Below are positions 53,830 through 64,000 of a stretch of DNA of 64,000 nt, piece by piece. The notes under the pieces were generated by a model. The model searched no databases, had not been told where the DNA came from, and saw only the letters and a program-made list of their open reading frames with translations. Position 1 is the first letter of the stretch, and every line of letters starts with the position of its first letter. Both the position numbers and the translations under genes were made by a program. Source of the stretch: Fistulifera solaris (Eukaryota; Bacillariophyta; Bacillariophyceae; Naviculales; Stauroneidaceae); assembly GCA_030295235.1 (NCBI GenBank), contig AP026127.1:932501-996500 (forward strand), given 5' to 3'.

Positions 53830-55659
53830 ATGTCAGACGATAGAACGCTTGTCGAATATTTCGCGGAAGTTACCGTCCCCAAGATGGGCGATCGCATTTT
53901 CATGACGCAGCCCATGGGAGGAGACAAGGTCAATACATACACTTTCAAGCAAGTTCTCGAAGCAGCCAAAAAGGTCGCCGGGTACATTGAAGGTTTGCAG
54001 CTGCCTCCAAAGTCGCAAATTGCCATTATGAGCAAGAATTGTGCTTGGTGGATCATTGCTGATTTGGGTATCTGGATGAGCGGGCACGTCTCGGTGCCGG
54101 TGTACCCCACATTGACCGCGGAAACGACCAAATTCATTTTGGAGCACTCGGAGTCGAAGCTGTTGTTTGTAGGAAAGCTCGATGAACACCCGTGGAAGGA
54201 AATGAAGAACGGTATTCCCGACGGACTCCCCACAATCTCGTTCCCGCTCTGCCCCGAGGGTCAATGTGCGGAGAAGACTTGGAAAGAAGCTTTCTCGAAG
54301 GCGACACCGATCGCTACTCCGGTCAAGCGCTCCTTGGATGAAATGGCTACCATTATCTATACTTCGGGTAAGCATTCCGTTAAATACGATTGTTCATGAA
54401 AGTATGCTTAAGAACTCAACTCATTTTTCTTTTTCACAGGATCGACGGGAAATCCCAAGGGGGTCATGACGAGCTTCAAAGCCATGCGCGATACGACCGA
54501 GGGACTTGTAAAGGTCCTCAAAGTAACCAGCAATGATCGTTATTTGTCGTACTTGCCCGTGGCTCACGGTATGGAACGTTGGATTGGAGAAGTAAGTGTT
54601 TGTCTCGTTGCTGTCGTTCAAAGATAGGATCATAAACTCAAGCTTTGTCGTGACTTGCAGTGCATTCCTTTGTATTCGGGAGAACACCTCTACTTTGCCG
54701 AATCGCTCAACACGTTTGTTGCGGATCTGAACCGGTGTCGTCCTACTTTGTTCCTTTCGGTCCCCCGTCTCTGGACGAAATTCCAAGCCGGTGTATTCAC
54801 TAAAATGCCGGAGAAGAAGCTCAGCACGCTGTTGAGCATTCCTTTGATCAGCTTTCTCGTCAAGAAGAAAATCCTCAAGGGACTCGGTCTTGACTGCGTT
54901 CGCTACGCTGGTTCTGGATCGGCCCCAATCCCTGCTGAGCTCATTGCTTGGTATCGTCGCCTTGGTCTTGAATTGTTGGAAGGATACGGTATGACGGAAA
55001 ACTTCAACTACTCGCACGTCAGTCGCCCCGGAAAGTCACGCGTTGGTTATGTGGGTAACACATACGATGATGTCGAGCATCGTATTGCCGAGGACGGAGA
55101 GATTCAGGTCAAGACCCCTGGCAAGATGATGGGATACTTCAAAAACGAAGAAGCCACCAAGGAGGCTATTACGGATGATGGATGGGTCCGCACGGGCGAC
55201 AAAGGAGAAATTGACGCACAAGGGCGTCTGAAAATCACGGGCCGCACCAAAGACATTTTCAAAACAAGCAAAGGAAAATACGTCGTACCTGCTCCCATTG
55301 AGAATCAGTTTGTCGCGAACCATTTGGTTGATTTGGCGTGTGTCTGTGGACGATCGGCCCCGCAACCGCACGCCATTCTCCAATTGTCGGAAGGACCCAA
55401 GGCCAAAGCCGCAAATGCAGCCGACCGTGAAGCTATGGGCAAGGAGCTGGAAGAGTATTTCACAAAGACGATCAATCCGTCGTTGGATGCCCACGAGCAT
55501 TTGGACTTTATTGTGATTGTCAAGGATGATTGGCTTCCCGAAAACGGCTTTTTGACTCCTACTCAGAAGATCAAGAGAAGCTTCATTGAAGATGCCTATG
55601 GCTCGAAAGTGGATGCGTGGTATGCGGAAAAGAAGAAAGTCATCTGGTATGGATGGTAG
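53830..55659 (+). CDS. Long-chain acyl-CoA synthetase
   Basis: Activates fatty acids to acyl-CoA with ATP, feeding lipid synthesis or beta-oxidation. Exons 53830-54367, 54440-54591, 54661-55659 (introns 72 and 69 nt); 562 aa, no frame breaks. AMP-binding motif IIYTSGSTGNPKGVM is split by the first intron. Further motifs: YLSYLPVAHGMERW, SGSAPIPAEL, LLEGYGMTEN, DGWVRTGDKGEID, and LKITGRTKDIFKTSKGKYV, the fatty-acyl signature. The N-terminus is short and shows no transit or signal peptide, so it is cytosolic or peripherally membrane-bound. It is shorter than typical 650-700-aa ACSL proteins because it lacks an N-terminal membrane anchor. Confidence 0.93.
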
Positions 55660-55965
55660 ATTACTTGCTCTTGACCCGATGGCTTTCCGAGAACCTTTTA
55701 GATATTCGATAATATATGTTAGTAAGTTTGCAGTCGTCATTTAGTCAACAGCTATGCAATTGAAAGGCTAGACATAAAATGGAGCGACAAAAGAACGAAG
55801 GGGGCATCATCCTTAACTCCAATGCACCGCCAGAAAAACATGCTGCGAAAGACATGCGAAACAAAAGATTTTTGCTGTTACTGCCTTTGATTCCCTTCTT
55901 CGTGCATCATCCATTTAATTTTGAGAAACTACGTTATTTCTCACCCTCTCTGTTGTTCGCGAATA
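55660..55965. promoter_or_regulatory. Spacer upstream of SUZ12-like gene
   Basis: 306 bp with a 70-aa frame of no evident content. May hold an untranslated or missed 5' exon of the next gene. Confidence 0.35.
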
Positions 55966-57229
55966 ATGGCTTTCCCAGCCGAAATCAATAGCGTCTTTGA
56001 CGTTGACGCTGTATCGCAAAGAAATACTTTAAGACGCTGTCCACCTTTCCTGCCTCGCACACTTCATCGACGCTTTCCTGCCCAGAATACAGTTCCGCAT
56101 TCTTTGACAGTTCACCTAGCTACGATAAAGGACCACAAGAGCGTGGTGGAGACACGCTCTTACCAGCGAAAGAGCGATATTCGGTGCACGCTTTGCTCTA
56201 CTCGACCACTTGTGAGTACCAATCGAATTCATCTTATCATTGTTATTGGCCTTAGAAGTCACTTATTCTTTGCCTCAGATGAAAGACAGGCAAGCCTTCT
56301 GGATTCATTGTGCTCGAAAGCATTTAGAATTCAACCCGGACTTAATCAGGTTAAGTGACGGGAATGTAAGTTCGCTTTCCCATGGCGAGGCCAATCTACC
56401 GCTTTTCTTTCACTCAACATTTAGTGGTTTATCTTTCGCTCTTGTCGACCTCAGGTTCGTTTACTTCTTAACCAAAAGAGAAGAGTGTGCGATGACGCCT
56501 TACACCCAAACGAAGGTATCCTCGAGATGAGCTGTCTCCTTTATTGTCGCGATGTGCGCTTGAATCAGTTAGCTGCAATGAAGCCACCGAACAGGGTCAA
56601 CCTGCCAAAGCGTATTTACTACGACTCAGTCTTTAAGGTTCCTCGATCTGACGCTGTGTGGCTAGTCGATGTAGATAGCGACGATGAAGCTAGGGATCAT
56701 ATAAGCTCCCTCGAGGACACGGAAGCTGTACGTGAAAAGATCTATGTGTTGAGTCGACCGTGTGCGGCTTAAACTCACTCTCTCACTTAAACAGGAAATC
56801 AATGATTTCACCGATGTTACTCCGGGGCAGAAACGTTTCATGAAATTGTGGAATCATTTTCTAGCCCATCGAAGTGATGGTGTTACACCCGCCCCGAAGC
56901 AGCTGCCTTCGCTTTGTGTGGATTTTGCGCGGTACTTTGCACAGTGTAGCACGTGCAATGATGATGAAGAGCAATTCATCCGTTGCTTACTCAATCTCAT
57001 GGATGAAAACTATTTGGGAGCCCTGCAAGCGGGTGAAATCATTGCCGTGTATCGTCGAGCGCGAAAAGTGTCCTTACGAGAGAATGCACCCGAGACAGAA
57101 TCCTCCTCTTTGTCCCTACCTACTCGGTCGGCATCAAAACAATTTTCGAACGTGGAATACAGCGACTCATATGCAGCTGACGAGTCGGAGTCACAAATAT
57201 CATCAGAATCGCGAGAGCGAAGAGCCTAA
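55966..57229 (+). CDS. SUZ12/EMF2-like Polycomb protein with VEFS box
   Basis: SUZ12 is a core subunit of PRC2, which methylates histone H3 Lys27. Exons 55966-56211, 56279-56365, 56455-56727, 56795-57229; introns 67, 89 and 67 nt, all in phase 0; 346 aa. A Cys pair (IRCTLCSTRP) lies near residue 75. The middle reads RLNQLAAMKPPNRV, then YYDSVFKVPRSDAVWLVDVD with the acidic DSDDEARD seen before the VEFS box. The VEFS box itself is NDFTDVTPGQKRFMKLWNHF, continuing through FARYFAQC and CLLNLMDENYLGAL. The protein is about half the length of animal SUZ12, so an upstream exon may be missing or the diatom form is short. Confidence 0.75.
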
Positions 57230-58271
57230 TGCATGAGTTTGCGGAAAGTACAAACAACTATGCAAAATCGCGTCTAGAGGAGTTATGAGCTTTCAGCTTG
57301 TTTAGGATCAATTGTATCCTTTTATGCCTAAAGCCATTTCAAGCAATCGCCATAACGTGGGATGTATTCATCATACACAGAATGCTAAAACAGTCGTGCA
57401 TCTGCAATCTTTCTAAAGATAATGAAAGTTTATTGTTTCGAACTAAATTAGTCTATGCTATGTTTCCGCTATGCTTATAATTGTGTCTGTTGTGTCAATT
57501 AAATGGAACAAAGACGGGCGGCGACTACGCTGGGAGCGGCTCTCGTCTATGAAGAAATTAAATGTGGAAAACCAGTATGGCCTTCTGATCAATCAACGTC
57601 GTGAACCTGCTCGTGACCTTCGGCTATCCTACCGCCGCAGACAAACTAAATATTCACTTGCGAGTATAGGCAATACACCTTTGTGCCTTGGAAATCTATT
57701 CGTATCACGAACCGCGGAATGTGGCGACCAATATCGGCGACCATCAGCATCAGTGCTATTGGATAGAACGCTATCTCTGTAAATCATGTTGCGCCTCGCC
57801 GTTGTGGTGTCAATACTCTCATTCAATTTACTCTTAAGATTTCTTGAGCTGGTTTTCGGCTTTTGTCTCTCCTAATGGCTTTCTGCTATCGTGGCTTTAG
57901 TCAATTGCCGTCCCATTAATTTGTTACGGACTCTCTGGATGGAGCAACGCCTTCAAGCAAAGGCAGTGATCAACCCACTCAGTTCATAAAGTTTTAGTAG
58001 CCGATATCAATGAAGCATAGTCTTAGCAGTTGCAACACAGAAAGGTCTGAGAAAGGTGAAATCACCGGAATGACGACATTAATAATCGTCATCGACAGCC
58101 GAAGCGCTGATTATAACGGATGACACGTGCCTCTACATCTCCCGAATCCCTTTCCTCATTCTCAACTTCTTCACTCAACTTCTCCTTTAGATTATCTAAG
58201 CGCAAGCATGGGAGCCAGGATATTTCCTCCGATATATAGTAATAAGCTTTGTTGATGCGCGACAAAGCAAA
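57230..58271. other. Gene-poor spacer
   Basis: About 1 kb without a supported gene. A 103-aa plus-strand frame (57471-57782) is rich in Arg and Leu but shows no motif and no neighbouring exon. Confidence 0.4.
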
Positions 58272-58454
58272 ATCTATTTATAATAGCGCGCTGTGTCCGT
58301 GTGTGTGTGTGTGTGTGTGTCACGTAACGTAACGCGCTCCCGGGTGTCTGAATCACGAGTTTGACGCTATCCCCGGGGATCGAGCCCCCCGCTTGCGGGA
58401 AGGGCGAGAACGAAAAAAGCCCCCGCAGGGGCTAGACGCCGAAGGCGGCTAGTG
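58272..58454 (+). repeat. Dispersed GC-rich repeat with hairpins, copy 3
   Basis: Nearly the same as 33012-33190, with a longer (GT)n run. The stem AGCCC/GGGCT is kept although its loop differs from copy 2. Begins TCTATTTATAATAGCGCGCTG and ends GACGCCGAAGGCGGCTAG. Confidence 0.75.
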
Positions 58455-58485
58455 AAAAATAATGAAGCCGTCGTCTCGAATTTTG

Positions 58486-58820
58486 CCTTACAATCCCCTT
58501 GCAAAAAGTCACGGATTTCACATAGTAAAATGGAAGAATTTTACATGGATTTTATTTAGCTGTCTGAAACCACTGCTGGACTATAATTAATTGTGTAGAG
58601 GGTAAACCATAAAGGGGAACTGGTTTTTCTCATTGGATTAAGGTTATCTGGCTTAAATGCTCGATAACCTTAATGCCTTCGAGGACACCAAATTCCCTTT
58701 ATGGTTATAAACTCGACACAATCACCTATAGTCCGACAATGGTTTTCGAATGAATGCTAAATAAAAACCATGTCGCTCTGCCAAGTGAAATCCGCAAAAT
58801 TTTGAAAGGGGATTGTAAGG
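58486..58820. mobile_element. Fold-back MITE
   Basis: About 335 bp whose two halves are imperfect reverse complements throughout. Ends CCTTACAATCCCCTT...AAGGGGATTGTAAGG; inner pairs are ACATGG/CCATGT, GGACTATA/TATAGTCC, AACCATAAAGGG/CCCTTTATGGTT and, at the centre, TTAAGGTTAT/ATAACCTTAA. No coding frame. No clear target-site duplication, so the family is unassigned. Confidence 0.75.
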
Positions 58821-58915
58821 AAAAAATCATCGAGCATCGAGCCCTTTGCGCCTTATGTTGCGCCTCATCGAAAATAGAAAATCACGATCAACCGCATAAC
58901 AAATAATTTGACACC

Positions 58916-60015
58916 ATGATGTTCCTAAGACCCCCACAAATTCGTCATATACAAAAGACAAATGGAGCAATCATTCGCGTGCGTTTGATGGGATCTTACA
59001 GTCGAATGCTGGACATGGGCGGAGTTCCCAGTAGCATGCACCAAAAAACTGGCAGCATCAACGCCAGCAAAAACTGCAAAGTGCAAGCCATCTGTTTCGA
59101 CTTTGGCACTTTGACAGGATCGATCTCCTTAAAAGAAAAGGAAGAAGTTGTTTCAGCAAAAGAGATTCGTGTCGGGAACGAAGAGCAACGTCAAGGGCTG
59201 GGGTCGATCATGCCGGATGTCGGAAAAGTCACACAAATAGCCGATATATTGAATGTGAAACTGGGAAACGAAGAAAGGATATCTTCGAATCGCACATTAT
59301 CTTCCAAGGAAGACGCGGATTTGTCCCGGCTGATGGAAGTCGATCCTTCAAACGAGACTAAAGTGGTTGAAAAGCAAACAAATCCTCTGCTACAATTCGA
59401 TGTCCGTTCAAAATACGCAGCCCGGTTGGCGAAAAAGGTGTAGGCTTAGCTGGAGTTGATCGCATGAAGCAGCAATTAGAAGACGAAAAATCAAATACGA
59501 GAGGAGACGCTGCTAGTCATTTTGTGGCACGAAAAATGGCAATGAGTGAGCCAGCGACGGCCGGTGGGGACAAGTGGATGGCTCTGACTGGTACGGGGAC
59601 ACTGTTGCAATATCTCACGCAAAGGTCGATGAAGATCTGCTTACTTCCAAGTCCTAAATCATTTAAAATAGTAAATACGGAAGAAGGAGATAGGATGGAA
59701 CAGATGAAGGCTCAGCTGAATGATGTAAATTTTCACTCATTAATCAAGACGGGTGGCGATGCTGAACAAGTTTTGCAAACTGCTTTGCGTGACCTTGCCT
59801 TGGACAGTCCTTTACGGATTCTCGTGGTTTCAGATCGGGATGAATACATTCGAGTCGCCAAAGAAAGTGGGCTGGTTACTTGTCGTATCATTCCGCCAAA
59901 TGCTCGTCGGGGTAACGTTTCGGCTCATTATTCTGTCTCCTCTGTCCCAGATGTGAAAGACGTAGTCGATGAAATCAATGGCATCTCATTCAACGCTGTA
60001 TTGCAAGGAAGATGA
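58916..60015 (+). CDS. Degenerate HAD-like protein
   Basis: About 366 aa when one A is added in the A5 run near 59436, which joins SKYAARLAKK to GVGLAGVDRMKQQLEDEK. Near residue 60 the segment AICFDFGTLTG resembles HAD motif I (DxDGTLxD) but lacks the second Asp. The C-terminus LRILVVSDRDEYIRVAKESG, then RRGNVSAHYSVSSVPDVKDVV, resembles the later part of the HAD core. With the motif I Asp missing, catalysis is doubtful; a non-enzymatic role is possible. Convergent with the AFG1-like gene, only 37 bp between stops. Confidence 0.55.
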
Positions 60016-60052
60016 AAGCCTATTAACTAGTCCCTCGTTTTTATTAGCCGAA

Positions 60053-61582
60053 CTAAAATTTTTGTAAAACACGATCCCACCATTTCTTTGAAGTCATTTC
60101 TGTCAAGCGACTGATTGCTCTCCTGTAAGCATGAGGCTTGTCTCTACGCACACGCTCTACGTCTCCGATCAAAGCATCTGAGTCCATAGTCCATTCCTCG
60201 TTCAAATTTTGTGAAATGTTTCCAGTTGAGGGCACGGAAGCAAAAATATCGTTGGGTTTGACGACACTGGAGCAAAGCAGTGCTCCGCGCGCTTCGTATA
60301 ATTCGTCCATGAGTATGACAAAGCGTCTGGCCGGATCGATGTCACGCGTATCTGCAAGATCGAGTATCGGTATATCCTTGAGAACTAGAATCGGAAAGTG
60401 GCGAGCAATCGCGCGAAATTCCAAGGTACCATAATCGTTGTCGCGACATAATTCATCAAATGTAAATTGTCCTACCCCGGTTCCCTTGACAGTAATCAGT
60501 CGCTGGAAACCAACGTTGAGATCGACAGGCGTGGAAGGATCGGAGCTAAACTCTAAAAGTAGATTTTCCGTTATCAATTCCATTCGCTCCGCTTGACATT
60601 GAAGATTGTCATCGTCAGGAAGCAGATACATGCTCTCTTCGTTCAGCAGACTTGGCAAGGTCCGATAGTCCACATTCGAGTCCAAGTAATCAATGATACA
60701 ATGCCGTTGTAAAAGAGCCACGAATCGGGAAAAGAACATGTCGGTGCTACCTTGGTATGACGAAGACAAGTTATCCGGAGGCTGATTGGATGTAGCCACC
60801 ACGACCGTCCCCAAAGTGAGCAAGACTTCCAATAATTGCGTTAATATGTAGGCATTGCCAACATCGGTCACTTGTAGTTCATCCAGGCATAATACGGTTG
60901 TTTCATTTGCCATTTGTAACGCTACATGCTGTACAGGATTGCTGATGTACTCCTCGGGCCGAACAATGTCATGTTCATCCGGTGCGTCGTGATCGCTGAT
61001 TGTTCCATGCACCCGCGGTTGCTTCCGTACTTCGTGAATCCTTTGGTGTAGTTCGTTCATGAAGGAATGAAAATGGACGCGACGGCCTTTCTTTTCCCGC
61101 TGGTTATACAAATCAAAAAACGTATCCATTAACATGCTTTTTCCGGTCCCCACCGCTCCATGAAGATACAATCCGCGTGGTATTCGAGGGAGCATGGGTC
61201 TTGCTGTGTCGCTAGTAGATTGTTTTTGCACCTCCGGATCCATTTCTTCCTGTTTCTGCTGCTCGTTCCGTCGCTGCTCTATAATACGTTCAATTTGTGT
61301 CTGATGCCATGTTTCAATAATCGGCAAATTAGAGTACCCAGTCAATGCTTCCAGAAGTCGATCAAGCCGTTTCGCAGCTCTCAATTGAATTCGATCAGTG
61401 GATAGCTCCCCCAGCGCAACTCTTTCTTGTAGCTGATCAACTACGGAACCAAGAGGACGAAAACAGAATATTGAGGCATTGGACGGCGGAAGAGTTCGTT
61501 TCTTCCTCGCAAACTGCCGGCTACCGACGAATGACCTGTACCGCATGTGACCCAGCCATGTTGTGTTGAGTATCGTCTTCAT
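60053..61582 (-). CDS. AFG1/LACE1 (ZapE-family) AAA-type ATPase, mitochondrial
   Basis: AFG1 helps degrade or mature inner-membrane proteins such as cytochrome oxidase subunits. From the ATG at 61582 it encodes 509 aa with a basic, Ser/Thr-rich mitochondrial leader (MKTILNTTWLGHMRYRSFVG). Motifs: RGLYLHGAVGTGKSMLMD (Walker A), VHFHSFMNELHQRIH, LCLDELQVTDVGNAYIL (Walker B with the family's D-V-A/G), VVATSNQPPDNL, FDELC, and DELYEARGALLCS near the C-terminus. No frame breaks. Thirty in-frame residues upstream of this ATG are considered leader. Confidence 0.92.
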   Translation of the reverse strand: MKTILNTTWLGHMRYRSFVGSRQFARKKRTLPPSNASIFCFRPLGSVVDQLQERVALGELSTDRIQLRAAKRLDRLLEALTGYSNLPIIETWHQTQIERIIEQRRNEQQKQEEMDPEVQKQSTSDTARPMLPRIPRGLYLHGAVGTGKSMLMDTFFDLYNQREKKGRRVHFHSFMNELHQRIHEVRKQPRVHGTISDHDAPDEHDIVRPEEYISNPVQHVALQMANETTVLCLDELQVTDVGNAYILTQLLEVLLTLGTVVVATSNQPPDNLSSSYQGSTDMFFSRFVALLQRHCIIDYLDSNVDYRTLPSLLNEESMYLLPDDDNLQCQAERMELITENLLLEFSSDPSTPVDLNVGFQRLITVKGTGVGQFTFDELCRDNDYGTLEFRAIARHFPILVLKDIPILDLADTRDIDPARRFVILMDELYEARGALLCSSVVKPNDIFASVPSTGNISQNLNEEWTMDSDALIGDVERVRRDKPHAYRRAISRLTEMTSKKWWDRVLQKF

Positions 61583-61900
61583 TTTATTGAATTTTATGGA
61601 CAAGAGACCATTCTGTTGGTCATCAACAACGAAATGTATCTCATTTCGATGCAATAAAGAGTTCCGCCGCACGACTACATAAAATATTACAGTGTTCGCG
61701 AACTCCCCTTCACGGTACTCAGCAGCACATTTAACGCTACAGTGAAATCCGCCGCCTTTTTTCCTCTCGATATCGTCGTTTCACATTTTTCACACTTCCC
61801 TCCATGCGCGTCGTGCTTTCATTCTTTTCCCGTAGCTCTTTGACCGCTGACATTACATTCGTTTCAACAGCAATCTATTATACAGAGCAAATCTTTTACT
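61583..61900. promoter_or_regulatory. Bidirectional promoter region
   Basis: 318 bp between the AFG1-like gene (-) and the next gene (+). No gene; no clear motif beyond AT-rich stretches. Confidence 0.4.
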
Positions 61901-63322
61901 ATGACATCTGATTACACAATCAAGCGCGTCGGAAACAAAGGCAACTATCGTCTCATCGGTTTGGAAAAGGTGGAAAATCTGGATGTATTCCTCAACGAAG
62001 TCGACGAGGCTACGCGACTGTGGATTGAAGATCTCAAAGTGTTTGCGACCAGTCAACCCAAGCAATCTCCCGGGGACTACATTCGCTTCAAGTGCGAAAT
62101 CGATGTAGATCATCAAATGCGTCCGACGCAGGTTCTTCTGTTTTACGGCAAGAAAGTCAAGTCGCTGGCTTTAGCAGTCGAACGCGTCTTGTCCCTCCCG
62201 GATGTTTGTCAAGATCGCAGTGTCGAGTTCTTGGGTTTGGCCGGTGGTACGAGCAAGAACCTGATTTTCTTGCCAGCGCAGCTTGAAAAGCTACTCACGT
62301 TACATGCTACCCGCTCGTACATGTTCACTTGCTTTGATCTTTCCCCCCAGCAAGCCATTTTGCTCGCGCGACACAATCTGGAGGGTGTACGATTTTGTTC
62401 GATCAGCGACAAAGGGGAAGCGTTGGTGAAGTATCTGGAACACAACAATGACAAACGCACTTTCGGAGCTTATATGCATCAGTTCAACAACGCGTGGAAC
62501 AACATTGTCACGTTTCTGACTCGCGCTCCCTGTCCGATATTCGAGGAACTATTATTCGATCCATGTCACAATACAAATGCTGGTTGCAACGCTTTCATCG
62601 TCCAGGCAAATGTCAAGTCGATTGCGATAACTCTCAGTCCCATTATTACTCGAACTCGAAAGGCGTCGTTCGAGCCGCTTCTTCATGCTCTGTACGACGG
62701 CACGCTCGTGGCTCCCAAACTTCGAGTATGCTTTGACACACACGACCGCAACCAAGGTATATTCCTGGACTTTTACACGATTGCTGTGCAAGCGTTGTTC
62801 GTTGCAATGTCTTCGAGAAAGTGTCAGCTGAAAGAGCTCCATTTGCAGCTGTCCGATGTGGCTGACGAACATACGTTGGATTTCATCGTCGAGAAATGCC
62901 TAATGCCAATGCTTCAGCAAAACAAAAGCCTCGAAACGTTGGGTATCGATGTCCTTGATCAGCTCCTACTGAATACTATTGCCAATCATCCCCGTCTTCG
63001 AAACATTGTTCACGCTCCCTTTGAGGAGCCGACACTCCGCGAGTACGGATTCCTTCGAGAATGGTATCCACAGAATCCGTCCCATCACATTTGGTTCGAG
63101 CACATGACAACCATCTTACCCCATGAAGGACGCCGCGTCGTCACGGAATGTCCGGTGAAAGAATGGCGGAAGTTTGTGTTCTTTTGTCAATTCAAGCGTC
63201 TTCGACACGTCAACAACGAACGGGCCCGCTCCCATTTGCTGGTCACGGCTTTGGCAAATCATTCTGATGCTCCGCAACAGATCTATTTCCTGTTGCGTGG
63301 TAATCAAGACCTCTTGGCGTGA
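61901..63322 (+). CDS. Unrecognised 473-aa protein
   Basis: A single uninterrupted exon. N-terminal DYTIKRVGNKGNYRLIGLEK and DDYIRFKCEID-like segments are followed by regularly spaced leucine-rich stretches: SVEFLGLAGGTSKNLIFLPA, LKELHLQLSDVADEHTLDFI, and LETLGIDVLDQLLLNTIANH. These suggest a loose leucine-rich-repeat or solenoid fold. No signal peptide, membrane span or catalytic motif. The C-terminus is basic (KFVFFCQFKRLRHVNNERAR). Probably a diatom-specific protein; no function proposed. Confidence 0.7.
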   Translation: MTSDYTIKRVGNKGNYRLIGLEKVENLDVFLNEVDEATRLWIEDLKVFATSQPKQSPGDYIRFKCEIDVDHQMRPTQVLLFYGKKVKSLALAVERVLSLPDVCQDRSVEFLGLAGGTSKNLIFLPAQLEKLLTLHATRSYMFTCFDLSPQQAILLARHNLEGVRFCSISDKGEALVKYLEHNNDKRTFGAYMHQFNNAWNNIVTFLTRAPCPIFEELLFDPCHNTNAGCNAFIVQANVKSIAITLSPIITRTRKASFEPLLHALYDGTLVAPKLRVCFDTHDRNQGIFLDFYTIAVQALFVAMSSRKCQLKELHLQLSDVADEHTLDFIVEKCLMPMLQQNKSLETLGIDVLDQLLLNTIANHPRLRNIVHAPFEEPTLREYGFLREWYPQNPSHHIWFEHMTTILPHEGRRVVTECPVKEWRKFVFFCQFKRLRHVNNERARSHLLVTALANHSDAPQQIYFLLRGNQDLLA

Positions 63323-63881
63323 TCCTGGAATATTCTGCGTGTGACTTGTTCGCCTGTAACTTCGACCTAGCAACTCATTCATAGTACACTCTCCCGACAT
63401 TCCGAAATCCCGAAATAATACTTTAGATGTAGCTGATGCTGGGCTTCGAAAAATCACGCGAGTTGCCTACATGTCGCCACATTCCCACTTGTCAAACGTC
63501 ATATGCCCAAAGAGCATGGCATGGGTCCTGTTTAATGTTATGTCGAGAAAATGCTAGACACACGCCACGCAGATGCAGTCAATAGAGTCTTCATTTCCGA
63601 CTTCAAACTCGTATGAGTTGACTATCGACACTCTTCTTGCACCGGACTAATGCATGCCGATCTACCGCGTGTCGAACCAATAGGCAGTCGAATAAAGTAG
63701 ATTGTGAGCGGACTTGGTGTCTCCGGTGTTTTCGCTGTGAAATGACAGGCTCCACTTAGATTTGCTGTGTTGCCGGCCATTGAGCTTGGCTGTTGTCGCG
63801 AACAATTGTTTGTCATCCGCATTTGCTCCTTTCTTCACTTGCTGACAAGAGTCATAATCATTCAGTCAGTCCACCGCGAAA
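63323..63881. other. Intergenic region
   Basis: 559 bp without a supported gene; a 66-aa minus-strand frame at 63622-63822 has no features. Confidence 0.4.
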
Positions 63882-64000
63882 ATGTCGCAATTTTCTGTTT
63901 TAACCGGCAAGGTTTATTTGTATAAGATCCACATTTTCGTCGCATGTCGTTCCTATTTCGTCGGTTGATTTTTGCAGATGCACCAATCGGGCACCTTTCT
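63882..64000 (+). CDS. Possible 5' end of a gene cut by the window edge
   Basis: An ATG at 63882 starts MSQFSVLTGK, followed by a GT site at 63912. At 63977 a good acceptor (GATTTTTGCAG) is followed by ATGCACCAATCGG to the window end. The ten-codon exon and junction are plausible but unsupported otherwise. Confidence 0.28.

Noticed and set aside
57471-57782. 103-aa Arg-rich frame after the SUZ12-like gene
   Set aside because: No recognisable feature or splice partner; not supported as a gene.

Overview
The window reads as nuclear DNA of a diatom, most like Phaeodactylum tricornutum. This is an inference from gene content and style, not a database match. Genes are compact, on both strands, with few GT-AG introns of about 58-161 nt. 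One protein carries a bipartite plastid presequence with an AFSP-type cleavage motif. The gene set mixes typical eukaryotic proteins (DNA polymerase epsilon, a SUZ12-like Polycomb protein, an AFG1-type ATPase, a GCN20/ABCF3-type ATPase, an Iwr1-like protein) with lineages known from stramenopiles (topoisomerase VI subunit B, fused nucleotidyl cyclase-phosphodiesterase, type III pantothenate kinase, MYND-finger families).

Layout. 0-8.4 kb: Iwr1-like protein, a plastid-targeted protein, two small membrane proteins, a gene-poor 2.2-kb tract, a TPR-like protein and a GH16 glucanase. 8.7-12.7 kb: a two-transmembrane-segment cyclase-PDE whose metal-binding motif lies in a 16-nt exon. 13.6-28.6 kb: MSS51-like MYND protein, TOP6B, DNA polymerase epsilon, a small protein and ABCF3. 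28.6-38.3 kb: an accessory region with four tandem copies of a MYND-finger gene (two apparently whole, one with an incomplete finger, one truncated), two arrays of palindromic heat-shock-element-like repeats, a MULE-like MITE inserted in one array with a 10-bp target duplication, and a dispersed GC-rich structured repeat.

38.3-42.6 kb holds three tandem THI5/NMT1/ThiY-family genes. Each is followed, about 45 bp after its stop codon, by a recognisable TPP riboswitch aptamer; the added stem shows covariation between copies. This is the clearest regulatory system in the window. 42.9-45.3 kb encodes GFAT (hexosamine pathway) with a long N-terminal presequence. 46.5-49.0 kb appears to encode an unusual fusion: type III pantothenate kinase, Tudor-like module, AT-hooks, Tudor-like module.

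49-64 kb: RING-H2 membrane ligase, a pair of secreted cysteine-rich paralogues, a long-chain acyl-CoA synthetase, a short SUZ12-like protein, a second copy of the GC-rich repeat beside a fold-back MITE, a degenerate HAD-like protein, the AFG1-like ATPase and an unrecognised protein.

Data quality. About twenty single-base frame breaks, almost all at mononucleotide runs, interrupt genes that should be intact, including six in DNA polymerase epsilon. They are best explained as homopolymer errors in the assembly, and gene calls here were made across them. No tRNA, rRNA, CRISPR array or virus-like element was recognised.
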